Program-made: the position numbers and the translations under genes
Origin: Mycoavidus cysteinexigens
Lineage (GTDB): Bacteria; Pseudomonadota; Gammaproteobacteria; Burkholderiales; Burkholderiaceae
Direction of reading: 5' to 3'
Assembly: GCF_003966915.1 (NCBI RefSeq)
Contig: NZ_AP018150.1
Coordinates: 1,116,001-1,180,000 of the forward strand
Length of the DNA: 64,000 nucleotides
In this document: positions 27,001 through 35,735 of the stretch, piece after piece
Numbering within the stretch: the stretch's first letter is position 1
Layout of the letters: each line of letters begins with the position of its first letter
The notes under the pieces: model-generated
Told to the model about the DNA's origin: nothing
Databases searched by the model: none
What the model saw: only the letters and a program-made list of their open reading frames with translations

Positions 27001-27784
27001 AGTCGTCTTGGCTTTGATCTCGGCAATGAGGGATGAAAACGCGTCTGTCAGAGCTAGTGCAGCCTCTGCCTTCAGCCGTCAGAGTATGCTGTCGTTGGAG
27101 GTCGTTTCGGTCTTGATCTCGGCTTTGCAGGATGAAAACGAGGTGGTCAGGTCTCGTGCAGCCTCTGCCTTAGGTCTCCAGCGTACGCTGTCGTTGGAGG
27201 CCATCTCGGCCTTGATCTCGGCACTGAGGGATAAAAATTTGTATGTCAGGTTGAGTGTAGTCGATGCCTTCGACCGCCAGAGTACGCTATCGTCGGACGC
27301 CATCTCGGCCTTGATCTCGGCATCGGAGGATAAAAACGCGTTTGTCAGGTCTCGTGCAATCTCTGCCTTAGAGCGCCATAGTAAAAAGGAGTCTATCGAG
27401 TCTCGTGCAGCCTTTACGCTATCGTTAGACGCCGTCTCGGCCTCGATCTCGGCTTTGGAGGATGAAAACGCGTCTGTCAAGTCTAGTGCAAAATTTACCT
27501 TAGGCAGGCATCTTAATCAGTGTTACAGAATGCTTCCCGATTTATCGCCAGAGCAAATAAAAGCTCTCTACCTTCAAATCTTGTTACCACGCAGTTGCGA
27601 ACGCATTGCGCCACTCTATATTCAAGATCGCCACCTTCACTTTTATACGGCAACGGGTCCTGGGCAACCGATTAAACTGACATCAGAGCAAGTCGAAAAG
27701 CTGAATCAAGCCTTTAGCGCAGCCCAAAAAGAAGAGGGGATTGAGCGTTTACCCGATGAAACACGATTTTTAATAGAGGAGTAA
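24047..27784 (+). CDS. NACHT STAND ATPase with HEAT repeats, 1245 aa
   Basis: Large cytoplasmic NLR-like protein. Near residues 60-80 it has a glycine/asparagine-rich segment (GSGVQNAQINGSGNTVTM). A linker ASLADLRKALYEHYQ is shared with the paralogue at 53.8-58.3 kb. NACHT: Walker A GRAGIGKTT near 181, Walker B TLFILDGLDE near 260, sensor ITSRP. FLHLTFQEFFAAKFL near 505 is typical of NACHT winged-helix regions. Fourteen HEAT repeats (LSLEAISALISAL...VRSRAASALG) span ~672-1152. A C-terminal domain follows (LLPRSCERIAPLYI, HFYTATG). The TTG start is only the first start-like codon after an in-frame TAA, with no ribosome site, so the gene may depend on readthrough or be truncated. No classic effector is visible. 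Confidence 0.85.
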   Translation: MISRRQGVQSDQVLQETVQRVQEDRTRQEAIRSGSSQPINNLVAEERSITQIIGSGVQNAQINGSGNTVTMIHGPTATIASLADLRKALYEHYQRSNLWIQRVSSDKKISLADCYINLAIVESQAQRENDKKELEKQKANFERLPSSERLEATNPNKLIQLKKLFEVQKLRDGSEGVPKRILIQGRAGIGKTTLCKKMVYEYHQNGQWQDQFESVLWIPLRYLKTHPPKRLEDLLCDQYFVGHENSQAQALSTVLHAHQDKTLFILDGLDEVTSELSRADRLGAFLKVLLDQEHVVITSRPNGIDANTLNKLDLELETVGFSQDDVQKYIQKFAPEPQQSAIQQFIKDTPLIQGLVNIPIQLDALCYSWDKLPKSQTVTMAILYRAMVDKLLRKDCERLEKENKGKPLSPLAIQTLSNTKLKKLMADEIHYLEYLAFKGLEKEKIEFSLDELNQRQEELEAQMPEGIELSYSFTTDLKKTSYLDTADRHRPESERHYHFLHLTFQEFFAAKFLVRHLEKPAKTERIFSSEKVASTSLGVMPSQEELETFIATHKYNPRYEIVWWMVAGLLENAALEPFFRLLEQAPHDLIGMRHQQVMMGCLNEARTQLRETRILRLETELMQWLDFELKNRIDDCYNYSRLGRQSTFPENLLITGLRRPEDEKIEIIETLGSRQTLSSDAISALVSVLKDEYENEYVRSRAASALGRQGTRSLEAVSALISVLKDEDKNEEVRASAVDALGSQRTLSLEAISALISVLKDEDENEEVRACAVDALGRQDTLSLEAISALISVLKDEDENEEVRSHAASALGGQSTLSSDAVSALISALGGRNVDVKWSAASALYSQRTLSLEAVSALISALQDENASVRSRAAEALGRQRTLSLEAISALISAFRHENEYVRSRAVSALGGQRTLSLEAISALISALQDENASVKLGAASALGGQSTLSSDAVSALISASEDKNASVRSRAAYALGSECTRSSEVVLALISAMRDENASVRASAASAFSRQSMLSLEVVSVLISALQDENEVVRSRAASALGLQRTLSLEAISALISALRDKNLYVRLSVVDAFDRQSTLSSDAISALISASEDKNAFVRSRAISALERHSKKESIESRAAFTLSLDAVSASISALEDENASVKSSAKFTLGRHLNQCYRMLPDLSPEQIKALYLQILLPRSCERIAPLYIQDRHLHFYTATGPGQPIKLTSEQVEKLNQAFSAAQKEEGIERLPDETRFLIEE
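26063..27500 (+). repeat. HEAT-encoding tandem DNA repeats, 14 units of mostly 99 or 105 bp
   Basis: Units 2-4 are 35 codons and units 5-12 are 33 codons. They share long DNA identity (for example ggccatctcggccttgatc and tacgctgtcgttggaggcc recur many times). Differences cluster at the same few codons in each unit (the DENASV/DENEYV/DKNLYV and SRAA/ASAA/LGAA positions). This is the pattern of a repeat array homogenised by recombination while a surface varies. Confidence 0.9.
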
Positions 27785-28290
27785 GCAGAGAAGTGCGCAG
27801 AGGTTTCCCTGCGCTTCTCGATGAGATAATGTTCAATTTAAGGAACCTCTGAAATAGGTCCAAACACATGGTGGTTTATGGGGAGCTTTGTCGCAGGAAT
27901 TGTACTATTTTCCCTTTATTCTGGAGTTAGATTGGGTGGAGGAAAAGGGGTTGATGAGATCTTGCTTTTGTACATGATTATATCCATTTATTAAAAATGA
28001 TAAAAAATATAAAAATAAATTACTTTTTAAATTTCTATAATTAATATAGCAAAGGTCAAATTAATTTTTTATTGGCAAGTGCGAAATTTTGTATTATTAA
28101 AATAATCTATTTTATTCTGATTTTTAAATAATATCTTATTGAAAGATACTTTCTTTGAAAAATAATTTTGTGTACTATACAAAAAATTTAATGGTCGCAG
28201 GGATGCGCCCATTGGGATTAAATTCTGCGGCTGGCCAACTTGATTAAGAAGGGAGCGGTAACGGTTTCGCTGACTAGACAGCTATCGGCG
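27785..28290. other. AT-rich intergenic region
   Basis: About 500 bp between the NACHT-HEAT gene and the minus-strand lipopolysaccharide genes. 27980-28190 is extremely A/T-rich. No gene, RNA or repeat is recognised. Confidence 0.5.
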
Positions 28291-29175
28291 TCAAAACGGC
28301 TTGGCCGTGGGTGGCGTTGCATGAATAGGGCGCATCGAGCGCACACTCATTAATGCTTGATCCAACCCGTTTTTAGCCCATGTGCGTTTACTCTGCAAGA
28401 CCGCAAGCACACGTTGATAGTTTATATTTTCAGAATCTCGCGGCTGCTCTTGATGCCATAAATGCAATACTTCAGTAGCATAGAAACCTCTTTTACGGCA
28501 CACGCCGGCATTATATAAACGCGCGACAAAGTCGGCGTCCTCGTGGCCCCAACCGCTAAAATCTTCATCAAAGCCATTGATTGCATGCACATTAGCGGCC
28601 CATGCCGCAAGATTGCAGCTTTTAATGCCGCGCCATTTGAAGCCGTTGACGCGGCGTTGTGCAAAATTGGGTAACTTCACCAATAAAGGCAAAAGCTTGT
28701 TGATTCGCTGTGCAAAGCGCTGCTGGACCCAAAAACCCCAATTGGCTTGCGTAAGCGATAAACGTTGCGCCAAGAGGTCTGAAGTGAGCGCTTCGTTCAA
28801 TAAAATACGGCTGCCAGTAACCGTCCATCCTGTTTCGGCAAGCGCTCGGTGGCAAGCAATAAAATCACGCTGCGGTACGCAATCGCCATCGAGAAAGATT
28901 AGGTATTCACCGCGTGCCTGGGCAATGCCTTTATTGCGAATAGCCGCTGCCCGAAACCCTTGGTCAGCTTGCCAAACATGACTTACTGTAATATTCGTAT
29001 GATTTGTTGCAGCTTCAATTACAGCGCGGGTTGGCTCACCAGAACCATCGTCAGCAACAATCACCTCATAATTCGTGTCGGTTTGGGCCAGGCACTGGTC
29101 AAGCACTAACGCTAGTGCATCTGGCCGGTTATAGGTTGAAATAATGACCGAGATCAGAAAGTTAGCGTGCGCCAT
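28291..29175 (-). CDS. Glycosyltransferase family 2, 294 aa
   Basis: GT-A fold: ISVIISTYNRPDALALVL at the N-terminus, EVIVADDGSGE and FLDGDCVP (DXD-type metal site). It also has GWGHEDADFVARL, the galactosyltransferase-type ED motif seen in bacterial GT2 core-sugar enzymes. The start at 29175 (MAHANFLISV) fits the fold and overlaps the previous gene by 14 nt; an upstream in-frame start would add 32 residues unlike the family. It is third in a waaL-GT2-GT2 minus-strand cluster. It probably adds a lipopolysaccharide core or surface sugar on the cytoplasmic face. Donor and acceptor are unknown. Confidence 0.85.
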   Translation of the reverse strand: MAHANFLISVIISTYNRPDALALVLDQCLAQTDTNYEVIVADDGSGEPTRAVIEAATNHTNITVSHVWQADQGFRAAAIRNKGIAQARGEYLIFLDGDCVPQRDFIACHRALAETGWTVTGSRILLNEALTSDLLAQRLSLTQANWGFWVQQRFAQRINKLLPLLVKLPNFAQRRVNGFKWRGIKSCNLAAWAANVHAINGFDEDFSGWGHEDADFVARLYNAGVCRKRGFYATEVLHLWHQEQPRDSENINYQRVLAVLQSKRTWAKNGLDQALMSVRSMRPIHATPPTAKPF

Positions 29176-29938
29176 TTTTGCTGTTTTGCCGATGCATGAG
29201 CATGAGCTTGAGATAACGGTAATATGTGCCTTCGGCATTAGCGACAGCCAAGATAAAGCCTTCTTTACCATCCAGAAAACCGAGCCGCACTAAATACGTG
29301 CGGATGAAAGCCCATAAGCCATGCCCGATTGCTTGGCTGAGTGAGGCGTGTTGGCCACGCTCAAAAAGAGTTTGCGCTCCAGCGCTTGAATAAGCATTGG
29401 CTTTGTCGAGTGCTTCGCGCACATCCGGAATCGCAAGATGAATGATCGGTGCATTCAATTTGCCGACTGTGCCATCGATGATCAAGCGAGTATGAGTCCG
29501 CACATCAGTAAAACGCGCTTGGCCTCGCCTAAACAGTCGGTCAATGCGATCGGGCCACCAGCCTGAGTGTTTCATAAAGCGGCCGCAAAAGCTTGACCGG
29601 CGTGGCGTTGAGAAAGCGGCATGAGCGGAGCCATCTGTTAGCATACAGTCAATTTCTGCACGCAATTCGGGACTCACACGCTCGTCAGCATCAAGACACA
29701 AGACCCAGTCGCAGCAAGCCTGCGCCAGTGCACGATTTTTCTGAGGCCCGTCGCCAGGCCAATCGGTTTCAAAGACGCGCGCACCAAATTCACGGCAAAG
29801 CGCAGGTGTTCCATCCGTACTTCCTGAATCAAAAACAATGATTTCGTCAGCCCAATGCTGTACTGATTCAAGACAATCGCCAATATCATGTGCTTCATTC
29901 ATGGCAACCACAATAACGCTAAGGGTGGCGCGCTTCAT
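29162..29938 (-). CDS. Lipopolysaccharide core glycosyltransferase, WaaE/KdtX-like GT2, 258 aa
   Basis: Starts ATLSVIVVAMNEAHDIGDCL, then EIIVFDSGSTDGT and VLCLDADERV (metal-binding DXD). This is the standard opening of the WaaE family, which transfers glucose to core heptose I. FMKHSGWWPDRIDRLFRRG is also typical. The start ATG overlaps the waaL-like stop (4 nt) and its end overlaps the next GT2 gene, so the three are translationally coupled. The precise sugar is inferred only from family resemblance. Confidence 0.82.
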   Translation of the reverse strand: MKRATLSVIVVAMNEAHDIGDCLESVQHWADEIIVFDSGSTDGTPALCREFGARVFETDWPGDGPQKNRALAQACCDWVLCLDADERVSPELRAEIDCMLTDGSAHAAFSTPRRSSFCGRFMKHSGWWPDRIDRLFRRGQARFTDVRTHTRLIIDGTVGKLNAPIIHLAIPDVREALDKANAYSSAGAQTLFERGQHASLSQAIGHGLWAFIRTYLVRLGFLDGKEGFILAVANAEGTYYRYLKLMLMHRQNSKNGAR

Positions 29939-31197
29939 AAGCTTTTTGTATTGTGCGGGTTGGGCCGATTAGCGCAGCCAATTAGTATCCCACTTAAGAG
30001 AACAAATAAATAGCCTTCTGAAATATCAAGTAATAAAGAATTCACCAAACACCCCATGGTAAAGATGAATAGCCAAGTACTGAGTAGTTGACGACTTTGG
30101 GTGGGAAGACGGGCTGCGGCCCGTGCAATTTGCACCAGCAAATAGATAAAAAGTCCTAAGCCAACTAGGCCTAGCTCGACCGCAAACAAAAGATATTGAT
30201 TGTGCGGATTAGCAGTAACCGCGCCACGGGCGCCGCTATAGCCGTCAGTTAATTGCTTGAATGCTTCATGCACTCCCATTGCACCGTAGCCAAAAAACGG
30301 ACGCTGGGTAATTAACTCCATGCTTTTACGATACCACTCAAGGCGCAAGCCGGTTGCATTAGACTGGTTGTGTTGCTGGTACGCGCTGATTTCAGAGCCG
30401 GTATCAGCGAGTCGAGTACTCTTAAAATAGAGCGAAGCGCTTGTCGTACCGATTAAAATAGCAAGAAACACAGCTTGAGCAGCGATCAGGCGGCGATCAT
30501 GGCGGAAGTTGATCTTTCTCAATTTACACACTATTTGGTAAATGGCAAGCATGATAATAACGACTTGGCCGGTACGGCCTTGCAACATGACTAATACGTT
30601 AACCAGCGCTAGTAGCGAAAGTAAATAATAGAGTCCTTTCGCGCGTGCAGATGATGCCGTTTCAGCTATATCCATCGCTAGGCTAAAGAGTAACGCTGAA
30701 AAAAGTCCCGCCGTAATATGATTTTTAAAGACCCAAGCATGGGTTACGGGATCGTCTGCGTTATAGAGCGGTCCGATAGTGGTTAGCCCAAGATAGTTGC
30801 TGATTGAGAGGAGTAAGACAAAGCTTAGGCTAACGCATAAACCAAGGCGGGCAACGTTGGCGAGCGGTCTGCCTTGAAACACAGCGATTAATAATGGAAT
30901 AAAAAGTAACTTCCGGTATTTGGCGAGCCATTTTATGCTTTCTTCAAACGGCGCAGAACTATAGAGCACGCTGATCGCGAGCGCGCCAAGGAGGGCGAGC
31001 GTAGCAATACTGACAGGGTGGCGCAGGGCATTTCGCCAATTACGCCATAATTCTGGCGCTAGCAACGCTGCAATCGCGAACAAGCCAAGCGCGATATTCG
31101 TCAACGCAGTTGAAAAAGGCACACACCATAACGCAATTAACGCAAATAGTTGGGCGCTTGCTAGCGGATATGAAACAGAAACTTTTGTGCCAGGCAT
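29935..31197 (-). CDS. O-antigen ligase/polymerase family membrane protein, 420 aa
   Basis: Polytopic inner-membrane protein with about 10-12 hydrophobic helices. The conserved large periplasmic loop holds FFGYGAMGVHEAF and NPHNQYLLFAVELGLVGL; the HNQYL box is characteristic of the Wzy_C/WaaL family. Members join O-antigen or other glycans to lipid A-core at the periplasmic side. It is first in the waaL-GT2-GT2 cluster and divergent from msbA, with only ~54 bp between starts. Whether it is a ligase or a polymerase cannot be told from sequence. Confidence 0.85.
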   Translation of the reverse strand: MPGTKVSVSYPLASAQLFALIALWCVPFSTALTNIALGLFAIAALLAPELWRNWRNALRHPVSIATLALLGALAISVLYSSAPFEESIKWLAKYRKLLFIPLLIAVFQGRPLANVARLGLCVSLSFVLLLSISNYLGLTTIGPLYNADDPVTHAWVFKNHITAGLFSALLFSLAMDIAETASSARAKGLYYLLSLLALVNVLVMLQGRTGQVVIIMLAIYQIVCKLRKINFRHDRRLIAAQAVFLAILIGTTSASLYFKSTRLADTGSEISAYQQHNQSNATGLRLEWYRKSMELITQRPFFGYGAMGVHEAFKQLTDGYSGARGAVTANPHNQYLLFAVELGLVGLGLFIYLLVQIARAAARLPTQSRQLLSTWLFIFTMGCLVNSLLLDISEGYLFVLLSGILIGCANRPNPHNTKSL

Positions 31198-31251
31198 AAT
31201 AGAGGGATTACGTTTTTAGCTTAGCCGAAAATTATAGCTTATTTCCCCTTT

Positions 31252-33006
31252 ATGAATAAATCTTCTACTGTTACTGAAACATTAACGCGTATTTGGAGTT
31301 ATCTCAAAGCGCATCGCTGGATTATGGTGTTGGCGGTTGCTTCAATGGCGCTGGTGGCAGCAAGCGAGGCCGGGATTCCTGCGTTACTTAAGCCTTTGTT
31401 AGACAAAGGCTTTGGCGCTAAAGATCAAGCGGCGCAGGTCAAATGGCTGGTGCCGTTGGCGGTGGTTGTTTTAGCTTTAGTGCGCGGCGCGGCGCAATAT
31501 GCGTCTAATTATTTGTTGTCGTGGCTCTCTAATCGGGTCTTGCTCGATTTGCGTTTACATATGTTTCAACGCATGTTGCATGCGAGTGCGTTCTTTTTTC
31601 AGCGCGAGACCGCCAGCACGATCATGAATGCGATTGTTTTTGAAGTCAACCAGGTGCTGAGTATCCTCACGGGCGTATTAATTACGTTGGTGCGAGATTC
31701 ATTAGCGGTTTTTTTTCTGCTGGGCTATCTATTTTATTTAAATTGGCGTTTGACTTTAATTTTGGCGGTGATTTTACCTATCATCGGCTGGCTGGTCGGC
31801 AAAATTAATCTGCGTTTGCGCCGCTTAAATCGCGAGCACCAAAAATTAACCAATGAACTTTCTTATATCGTTGAGGAAACTATAGCAGGCTATAAGGTGG
31901 TTAAGGTTCATCATGGTGAGCCTTACGAAATGCGGCGTTTTGCGGCAATGAGCGCGCGTCTGCGCGGTTATGCGATGCGCTTGACGGTTTCTGGCGCGCT
32001 AGCTCAGCCGTTGACTCAATTTTTGGCTTCTATTGCATTGGCGCTGGTACTGGCGATTGCGGTGATGCAGGCGGCGGCTGATCAAACTACGATTGGAGGT
32101 TTTGTTGCCTTTGTCACGGCCATGTTGTTGATTATCTCGCCGCTTAAACATCTGATTGATATTAACCAGCCGTTGCAACGGGGGATCACTGCGGCAGAGT
32201 TGATTTTTGGCTTAATTGACGAGCCGGCTGAACCTGCTGGCGGTGGGCGCACTTTAGCGCGGGCGCAGGGCAAGGTTGAGTTCCAGCAGGTTTCTTTTAG
32301 TTACGGAGCCACTCATCCGCCCACGTTGCGTGATCTTTCATTTACCGTAGCGCCCGGCGAGGTGTGCGCGTTGGTGGGGCAATCTGGCAGTGGCAAGACC
32401 ACTTTGATTAACCTGCTGCCAAGGTTTTTCGACCCCAGCGCTGGGCAGATTTTAATTGATGAAACGCCGCTGACGGCTTATCAGCTGGCTGATCTGCGCA
32501 ATCAACTTGCTTTTGTCAGCCAAGAGGTGGTGCTGTTTAATGATTCCATCGCTGCCAATGTTGCTTATGGGCAAACGATTGACCGTGGGCGTGTTGAGCA
32601 GGCGCTTGCGGCCGCGCATTTAATGGAGTTGATCGCGGAGCTGCCGGATGGGATGGAGACCCAAATTGGCGGTAATGGCATGCGGCTCTCGGGCGGCCAG
32701 CGTCAGCGGCTAGCGCTGGCGCGCGCAATTTATAAGGATGCGCCGATTCTGATTCTTGATGAGGCGACTTCGGCGCTGGATGCAGAGTCTGAGAGCCATG
32801 TGCAAGCCGCTTTAGATGTCTTGATGCACGGCCGCACCACGTTTGTGATCGCGCATCGGTTAGCGACGATCGAACGCGCGGATCGGATTCTGGTGCTTGA
32901 AGCTGGCCAGATTGTGGAGCAGGGCAAACATAGCGAACTATTGCGTCAAAACGGACGATATGCGCAGCTTTATCGGCTTCAGCACGAATCGCGCCAAACT
33001 ATTTAA
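31252..33006 (+). CDS. msbA: Lipid A export ABC transporter/ATP-binding permease, 584 aa
   Basis: Half-transporter that flips lipid A-core across the inner membrane. Six transmembrane helices lie in residues ~20-310. The ATPase follows: Walker [10 protein letters not shown] near 376, signature [14 protein letters not shown] near 478, Walker [13 protein letters not shown] near 498, H-loop IAHRLAT near 533. The length matches MsbA. It is divergent from the O-antigen ligase-type operon, consistent with a lipopolysaccharide role. Its 3' end overlaps the convergent rng gene by 4 nt. Confidence 0.95.
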   Translation: MNKSSTVTETLTRIWSYLKAHRWIMVLAVASMALVAASEAGIPALLKPLLDKGFGAKDQAAQVKWLVPLAVVVLALVRGAAQYASNYLLSWLSNRVLLDLRLHMFQRMLHASAFFFQRETASTIMNAIVFEVNQVLSILTGVLITLVRDSLAVFFLLGYLFYLNWRLTLILAVILPIIGWLVGKINLRLRRLNREHQKLTNELSYIVEETIAGYKVVKVHHGEPYEMRRFAAMSARLRGYAMRLTVSGALAQPLTQFLASIALALVLAIAVMQAAADQTTIGGFVAFVTAMLLIISPLKHLIDINQPLQRGITAAELIFGLIDEPAEPAGGGRTLARAQGKVEFQQVSFSYGATHPPTLRDLSFTVAPGEVCALVGQSGSGKTTLINLLPRFFDPSAGQILIDETPLTAYQLADLRNQLAFVSQEVVLFNDSIAANVAYGQTIDRGRVEQALAAAHLMELIAELPDGMETQIGGNGMRLSGGQRQRLALARAIYKDAPILILDEATSALDAESESHVQAALDVLMHGRTTFVIAHRLATIERADRILVLEAGQIVEQGKHSELLRQNGRYAQLYRLQHESRQTI

Positions 33007-34466
33007 AGCAAAACAATATCGTATTGTTCTTGACTTAGACTGGCGGCGGCTTGTAATGAAACAGGCTTGCCAATGAAGTCGCAGAGCATGGCAAGATTTT
33101 GCGATTCCTCTTCCAGGAACAGATCGATCACCGTTGGCGAGGCGATAATCCGAAATTCGCGTGGATTAAATTGCCGTGCTTCGCGCAAAATTTCTCGCAG
33201 CACGGCATAGCATACGGTGCGCGCGGTTTTAATTTGGCCTCTGCCTGAGCAGGTTGGACAGGGTTCGCAGAGCAGGTGAGCGAGCGCTTCGCGAGTTCGT
33301 TTACGCGTCATCTCAACTAATCCAAGTTGAGAAAAACCACTCAGCGAGGTACGGATGCGGTCGTTCGCCAGCGCTTTACTCAGTTCTTTAAGCACGGCTT
33401 CACGATGCTCGGCGTTTTCCATATCGATAAAGTCGACAATAATAATGCCGCCAAGATTACGTAGCCGTAGCTGACGCGCAATCGCATGGGTTGCTTCTAA
33501 ATTGGTTTTAAAAATGGTGTCGTCAAAATTACGGACGCCTACATAACCTCCGGTATTCACATCAATCGTTGTCATTGCTTCAGTTTGATCGAGGATGAGA
33601 TAGCCGCCGGATTTTAAATCGACGCGTTTAGCTAAGGCTTGCCGAATTTCGGTTTCAATGTCATAGAGATCAAACAGTGGCCGCTCGTCAGCATAGTGTT
33701 GCAATTTTGCCTGCACGTCTGGGGTGAAGGCTGCAGCAAATTCAAGCAGAATTTGAAAGGTTTCGCGTGAATCGACTTGGATCGCTGTAGTGTGTTCATT
33801 TACAAAATCACGCAGTACGCGTTGCGGCAACTCAAGGTCTTGGTAGAGCAGGGGCGGCGCCGGTGAGCGTTGAGCTTGGCTTTGAATCGTGGCCCAGGTT
33901 TTACGCAAATAAAGTACATCATTGGCCAATTCTTCTTGGCTTGCATCCTCGGCAATCGTGCGTATGATGTAGCCGCCTTTTTCAGCGGCGGGTAAAACCT
34001 CTGCCAAGCGCGCGCGGATGGCTTCGCGTTCGATCTCGCTTTCTATTTTTTGCGAAATGCCGATATGGGGTTCGTGTGGCAAATACACTAAGGTGCGGCC
34101 AGCAATGCTGATCTGCGTTGAAAGGCGCGCCCCTTTGTTGCCAAATGGATCTTTGATCACCTGCACCATCAGCGTTTGCCCTTCGTTGAGCACTTTTTCA
34201 ATCGGCTGAGGCGCTACGTGATGCTCTTTGCCGCCCGGCTGCCAAAGATCGGCAATATGTAAAAAAGCAGCGCGTCCAAGCCCAATATCGATAAAAGCCG
34301 ACTGCATGCCAGGCAAGACTCGTATTACCCTACCCAAGTAAATATTGCCGACTAACCCACGCGACAAAGTCCGTTCAATATAGAGCTCTTGCGCCACGCC
34401 TTGTTGGACAATTGCAACCCGCGCCTCTTGCGGCGTAATATTGATTAAAATTTCTTGCTTCATCAT
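33003..34466 (-). CDS. rng: Ribonuclease G, 487 aa
   Basis: Endoribonuclease of the RNase E/G family, which matures the 16S rRNA 5' end. It has an S1 domain near residues 35-130 ([20 protein letters not shown]), the catalytic aspartates in TTIDVNTGG (~300) and IVDFIDM (~345), and the zinc-link CPTCSGRG near 403. The length is standard for RNase G, without the long RNase E tail. It is last in the scpB-to-rng operon. Two adjacent ATG codons start the gene; the first is used here. In Burkholderia rlmH and maf usually lie between rsfS and rng; here they are missing apart from a remnant. Confidence 0.95.
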   Translation of the reverse strand: MMKQEILINITPQEARVAIVQQGVAQELYIERTLSRGLVGNIYLGRVIRVLPGMQSAFIDIGLGRAAFLHIADLWQPGGKEHHVAPQPIEKVLNEGQTLMVQVIKDPFGNKGARLSTQISIAGRTLVYLPHEPHIGISQKIESEIEREAIRARLAEVLPAAEKGGYIIRTIAEDASQEELANDVLYLRKTWATIQSQAQRSPAPPLLYQDLELPQRVLRDFVNEHTTAIQVDSRETFQILLEFAAAFTPDVQAKLQHYADERPLFDLYDIETEIRQALAKRVDLKSGGYLILDQTEAMTTIDVNTGGYVGVRNFDDTIFKTNLEATHAIARQLRLRNLGGIIIVDFIDMENAEHREAVLKELSKALANDRIRTSLSGFSQLGLVEMTRKRTREALAHLLCEPCPTCSGRGQIKTARTVCYAVLREILREARQFNPREFRIIASPTVIDLFLEEESQNLAMLCDFIGKPVSLQAAASLSQEQYDIVLL

Positions 34467-34534
34467 TGTGCGGGGAATCTAAGCCTATATGTTGAGCAGA
34501 AATTATTTTTAAAATAGCGAGCGCGCTTAGGGGT

Positions 34535-34588
34535 TTAAGCGCAGCGATAGGGAGGGCTATGGTCCACAGTGAGGATCCATAATTTCAT
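34535..34588 (-). pseudogene. rlmH: rlmH remnant (first ~8 codons recognisable)
   Basis: An ATG overlapping the rsfS stop (ATGA) opens a 17-codon frame beginning MKLWILTV and ending at TAA. RlmH, the 23S rRNA pseudouridine-1915 methyltransferase of ~156 residues, begins MKL-IL-V in many bacteria and follows rsfS in Burkholderia. Only the start remains; the rest and maf are deleted before rng. The identity of so short a piece rests mainly on its position. Confidence 0.6.
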
Positions 34589-34947
34589 TGTAAGGGTGCT
34601 GGCCCCGAGAGTTTCATATGGACTGGCTTGCCGCCCCAAATTTCTTCGAGCCGGTAATATTGCCGTAGCGCGGGGAGCAAAATATGCACGACTGCATCGC
34701 CGCAATCGACTAACACCCATTCGCCCGTTTCGGCGCCTTCAATGCTGAGGACTTGGCCGCCAGCAGCTTTGACGTTTTCTCGCACGCTCAAAGCAAGAGA
34801 GCGAGTTTGCCGATTTGAGGTGCCACTGGCGATAATTACCCGGTCAAAGAAATCGCTGAGATGGCTGGTATTAAAGACTTCGATATTTTGCGCTTTCATT
34901 GCCTCAAGGCCGTCGACAATTGAGCGTTGGAGTGTACGTATATTCAT
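34585..34947 (-). CDS. rsfS: Ribosomal silencing factor RsfS, 120 aa
   Basis: Binds L14 on the 50S subunit and blocks subunit joining during starvation. The text MNIRTLQRSIVDGLEAMKAQ, IIASGTSNRQTRSLALSV, EGAETGEWVLVDCGDAVVHI and YRLEEIWGG is diagnostic. The start at 34947 matches the family, and a longer in-frame extension upstream lies inside nadD. There is one base between the nadD stop and this start. Confidence 0.95.
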   Translation of the reverse strand: MNIRTLQRSIVDGLEAMKAQNIEVFNTSHLSDFFDRVIIASGTSNRQTRSLALSVRENVKAAGGQVLSIEGAETGEWVLVDCGDAVVHILLPALRQYYRLEEIWGGKPVHMKLSGPAPLQ

Positions 34948-34948
34948 A

Positions 34949-35638
34949 TTACGAGGTGGATTGATAAAGATGGTGCTGAAGAATGTAATGCCAGATGGGA
35001 GCTGGCAAAAATGGCGGTGCTGCGGCATTTAAGGTTGCTCTGGATTCTCGTAGCTGAGCGCGGATCTGGGTTGCCGAAATCTCAAGCGCGAACTCGGTAT
35101 CGAGTAAAATTAGGCCATGCGTGTGCTGGCTTAGTGCGGGCGCGGGCGCTGTGCGTTGGGCAATCTCTGCGGCAATCACAGGGGCGGCTGCGGCAAGCGA
35201 AAAACCTGGGCGCGCTGCTACGCAAAGATGTGCATAATCGAAGAGCCGCGGCCACTGATGCCAACTATCTAGCCGTATCAGTTGATCGGCCCCCATCAAA
35301 AACGATAACGAGGCGTGAGCGCCCACTTTTTTACGCCATGCAGCCAGTGTATCCACTGTGTAACTCGGGCTGGCGCGCTCAATTTCATCGGTGGCGACGA
35401 TGACTTCAGTCTCAGGTAACTTTAGTTGAGCTGCGCCCAGGCGCGTCATCGCTAAGCGGTGAGAGGCCGCCGATACTTGGTTGAGACCGGCGCCATGCGC
35501 TTTTTGCCACGGCTGCCCCGCGGGCAGCAAAATCAATTGATTAAGGTGCAAACGTTTTGCAAAATCGGCAGCGAGCGTCAAATGCCCATGATGAAACGGG
35601 TCGAAGGTCCCACCGAAAATACCCACACGTAGCGTCAT
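34949..35638 (-). CDS. nadD: Nicotinate-nucleotide adenylyltransferase, 229 aa
   Basis: Makes deamido-NAD from nicotinate mononucleotide and ATP. The nucleotidyltransferase motif GGTFDPFHHGH is at residues ~7-17, and ISATQIR near 190 is the second ATP site (ISxTxIR). The start at 35638 (MTLRVGIFGG) is chosen because the upstream extension does not resemble the family. It sits between hemF and rsfS in the same operon. Confidence 0.95.
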   Translation of the reverse strand: MTLRVGIFGGTFDPFHHGHLTLAADFAKRLHLNQLILLPAGQPWQKAHGAGLNQVSAASHRLAMTRLGAAQLKLPETEVIVATDEIERASPSYTVDTLAAWRKKVGAHASLSFLMGADQLIRLDSWHQWPRLFDYAHLCVAARPGFSLAAAAPVIAAEIAQRTAPAPALSQHTHGLILLDTEFALEISATQIRAQLRESRATLNAAAPPFLPAPIWHYILQHHLYQSTS

Positions 35639-35735
35639 TGAAGGTACCAATCTCATCCCGCAGAGGATTGCGCACAAAATACCCCGCTGCGCACGGTATC
35701 TCTTACGGCAAATTGCATACAACCATTCAATTTAA

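Noticed and set aside
25960-27480. Minus-strand open frames opposite the HEAT array
   Set aside because: They are periodic shadows of the repeat DNA; the plus-strand HEAT protein explains the sequence.
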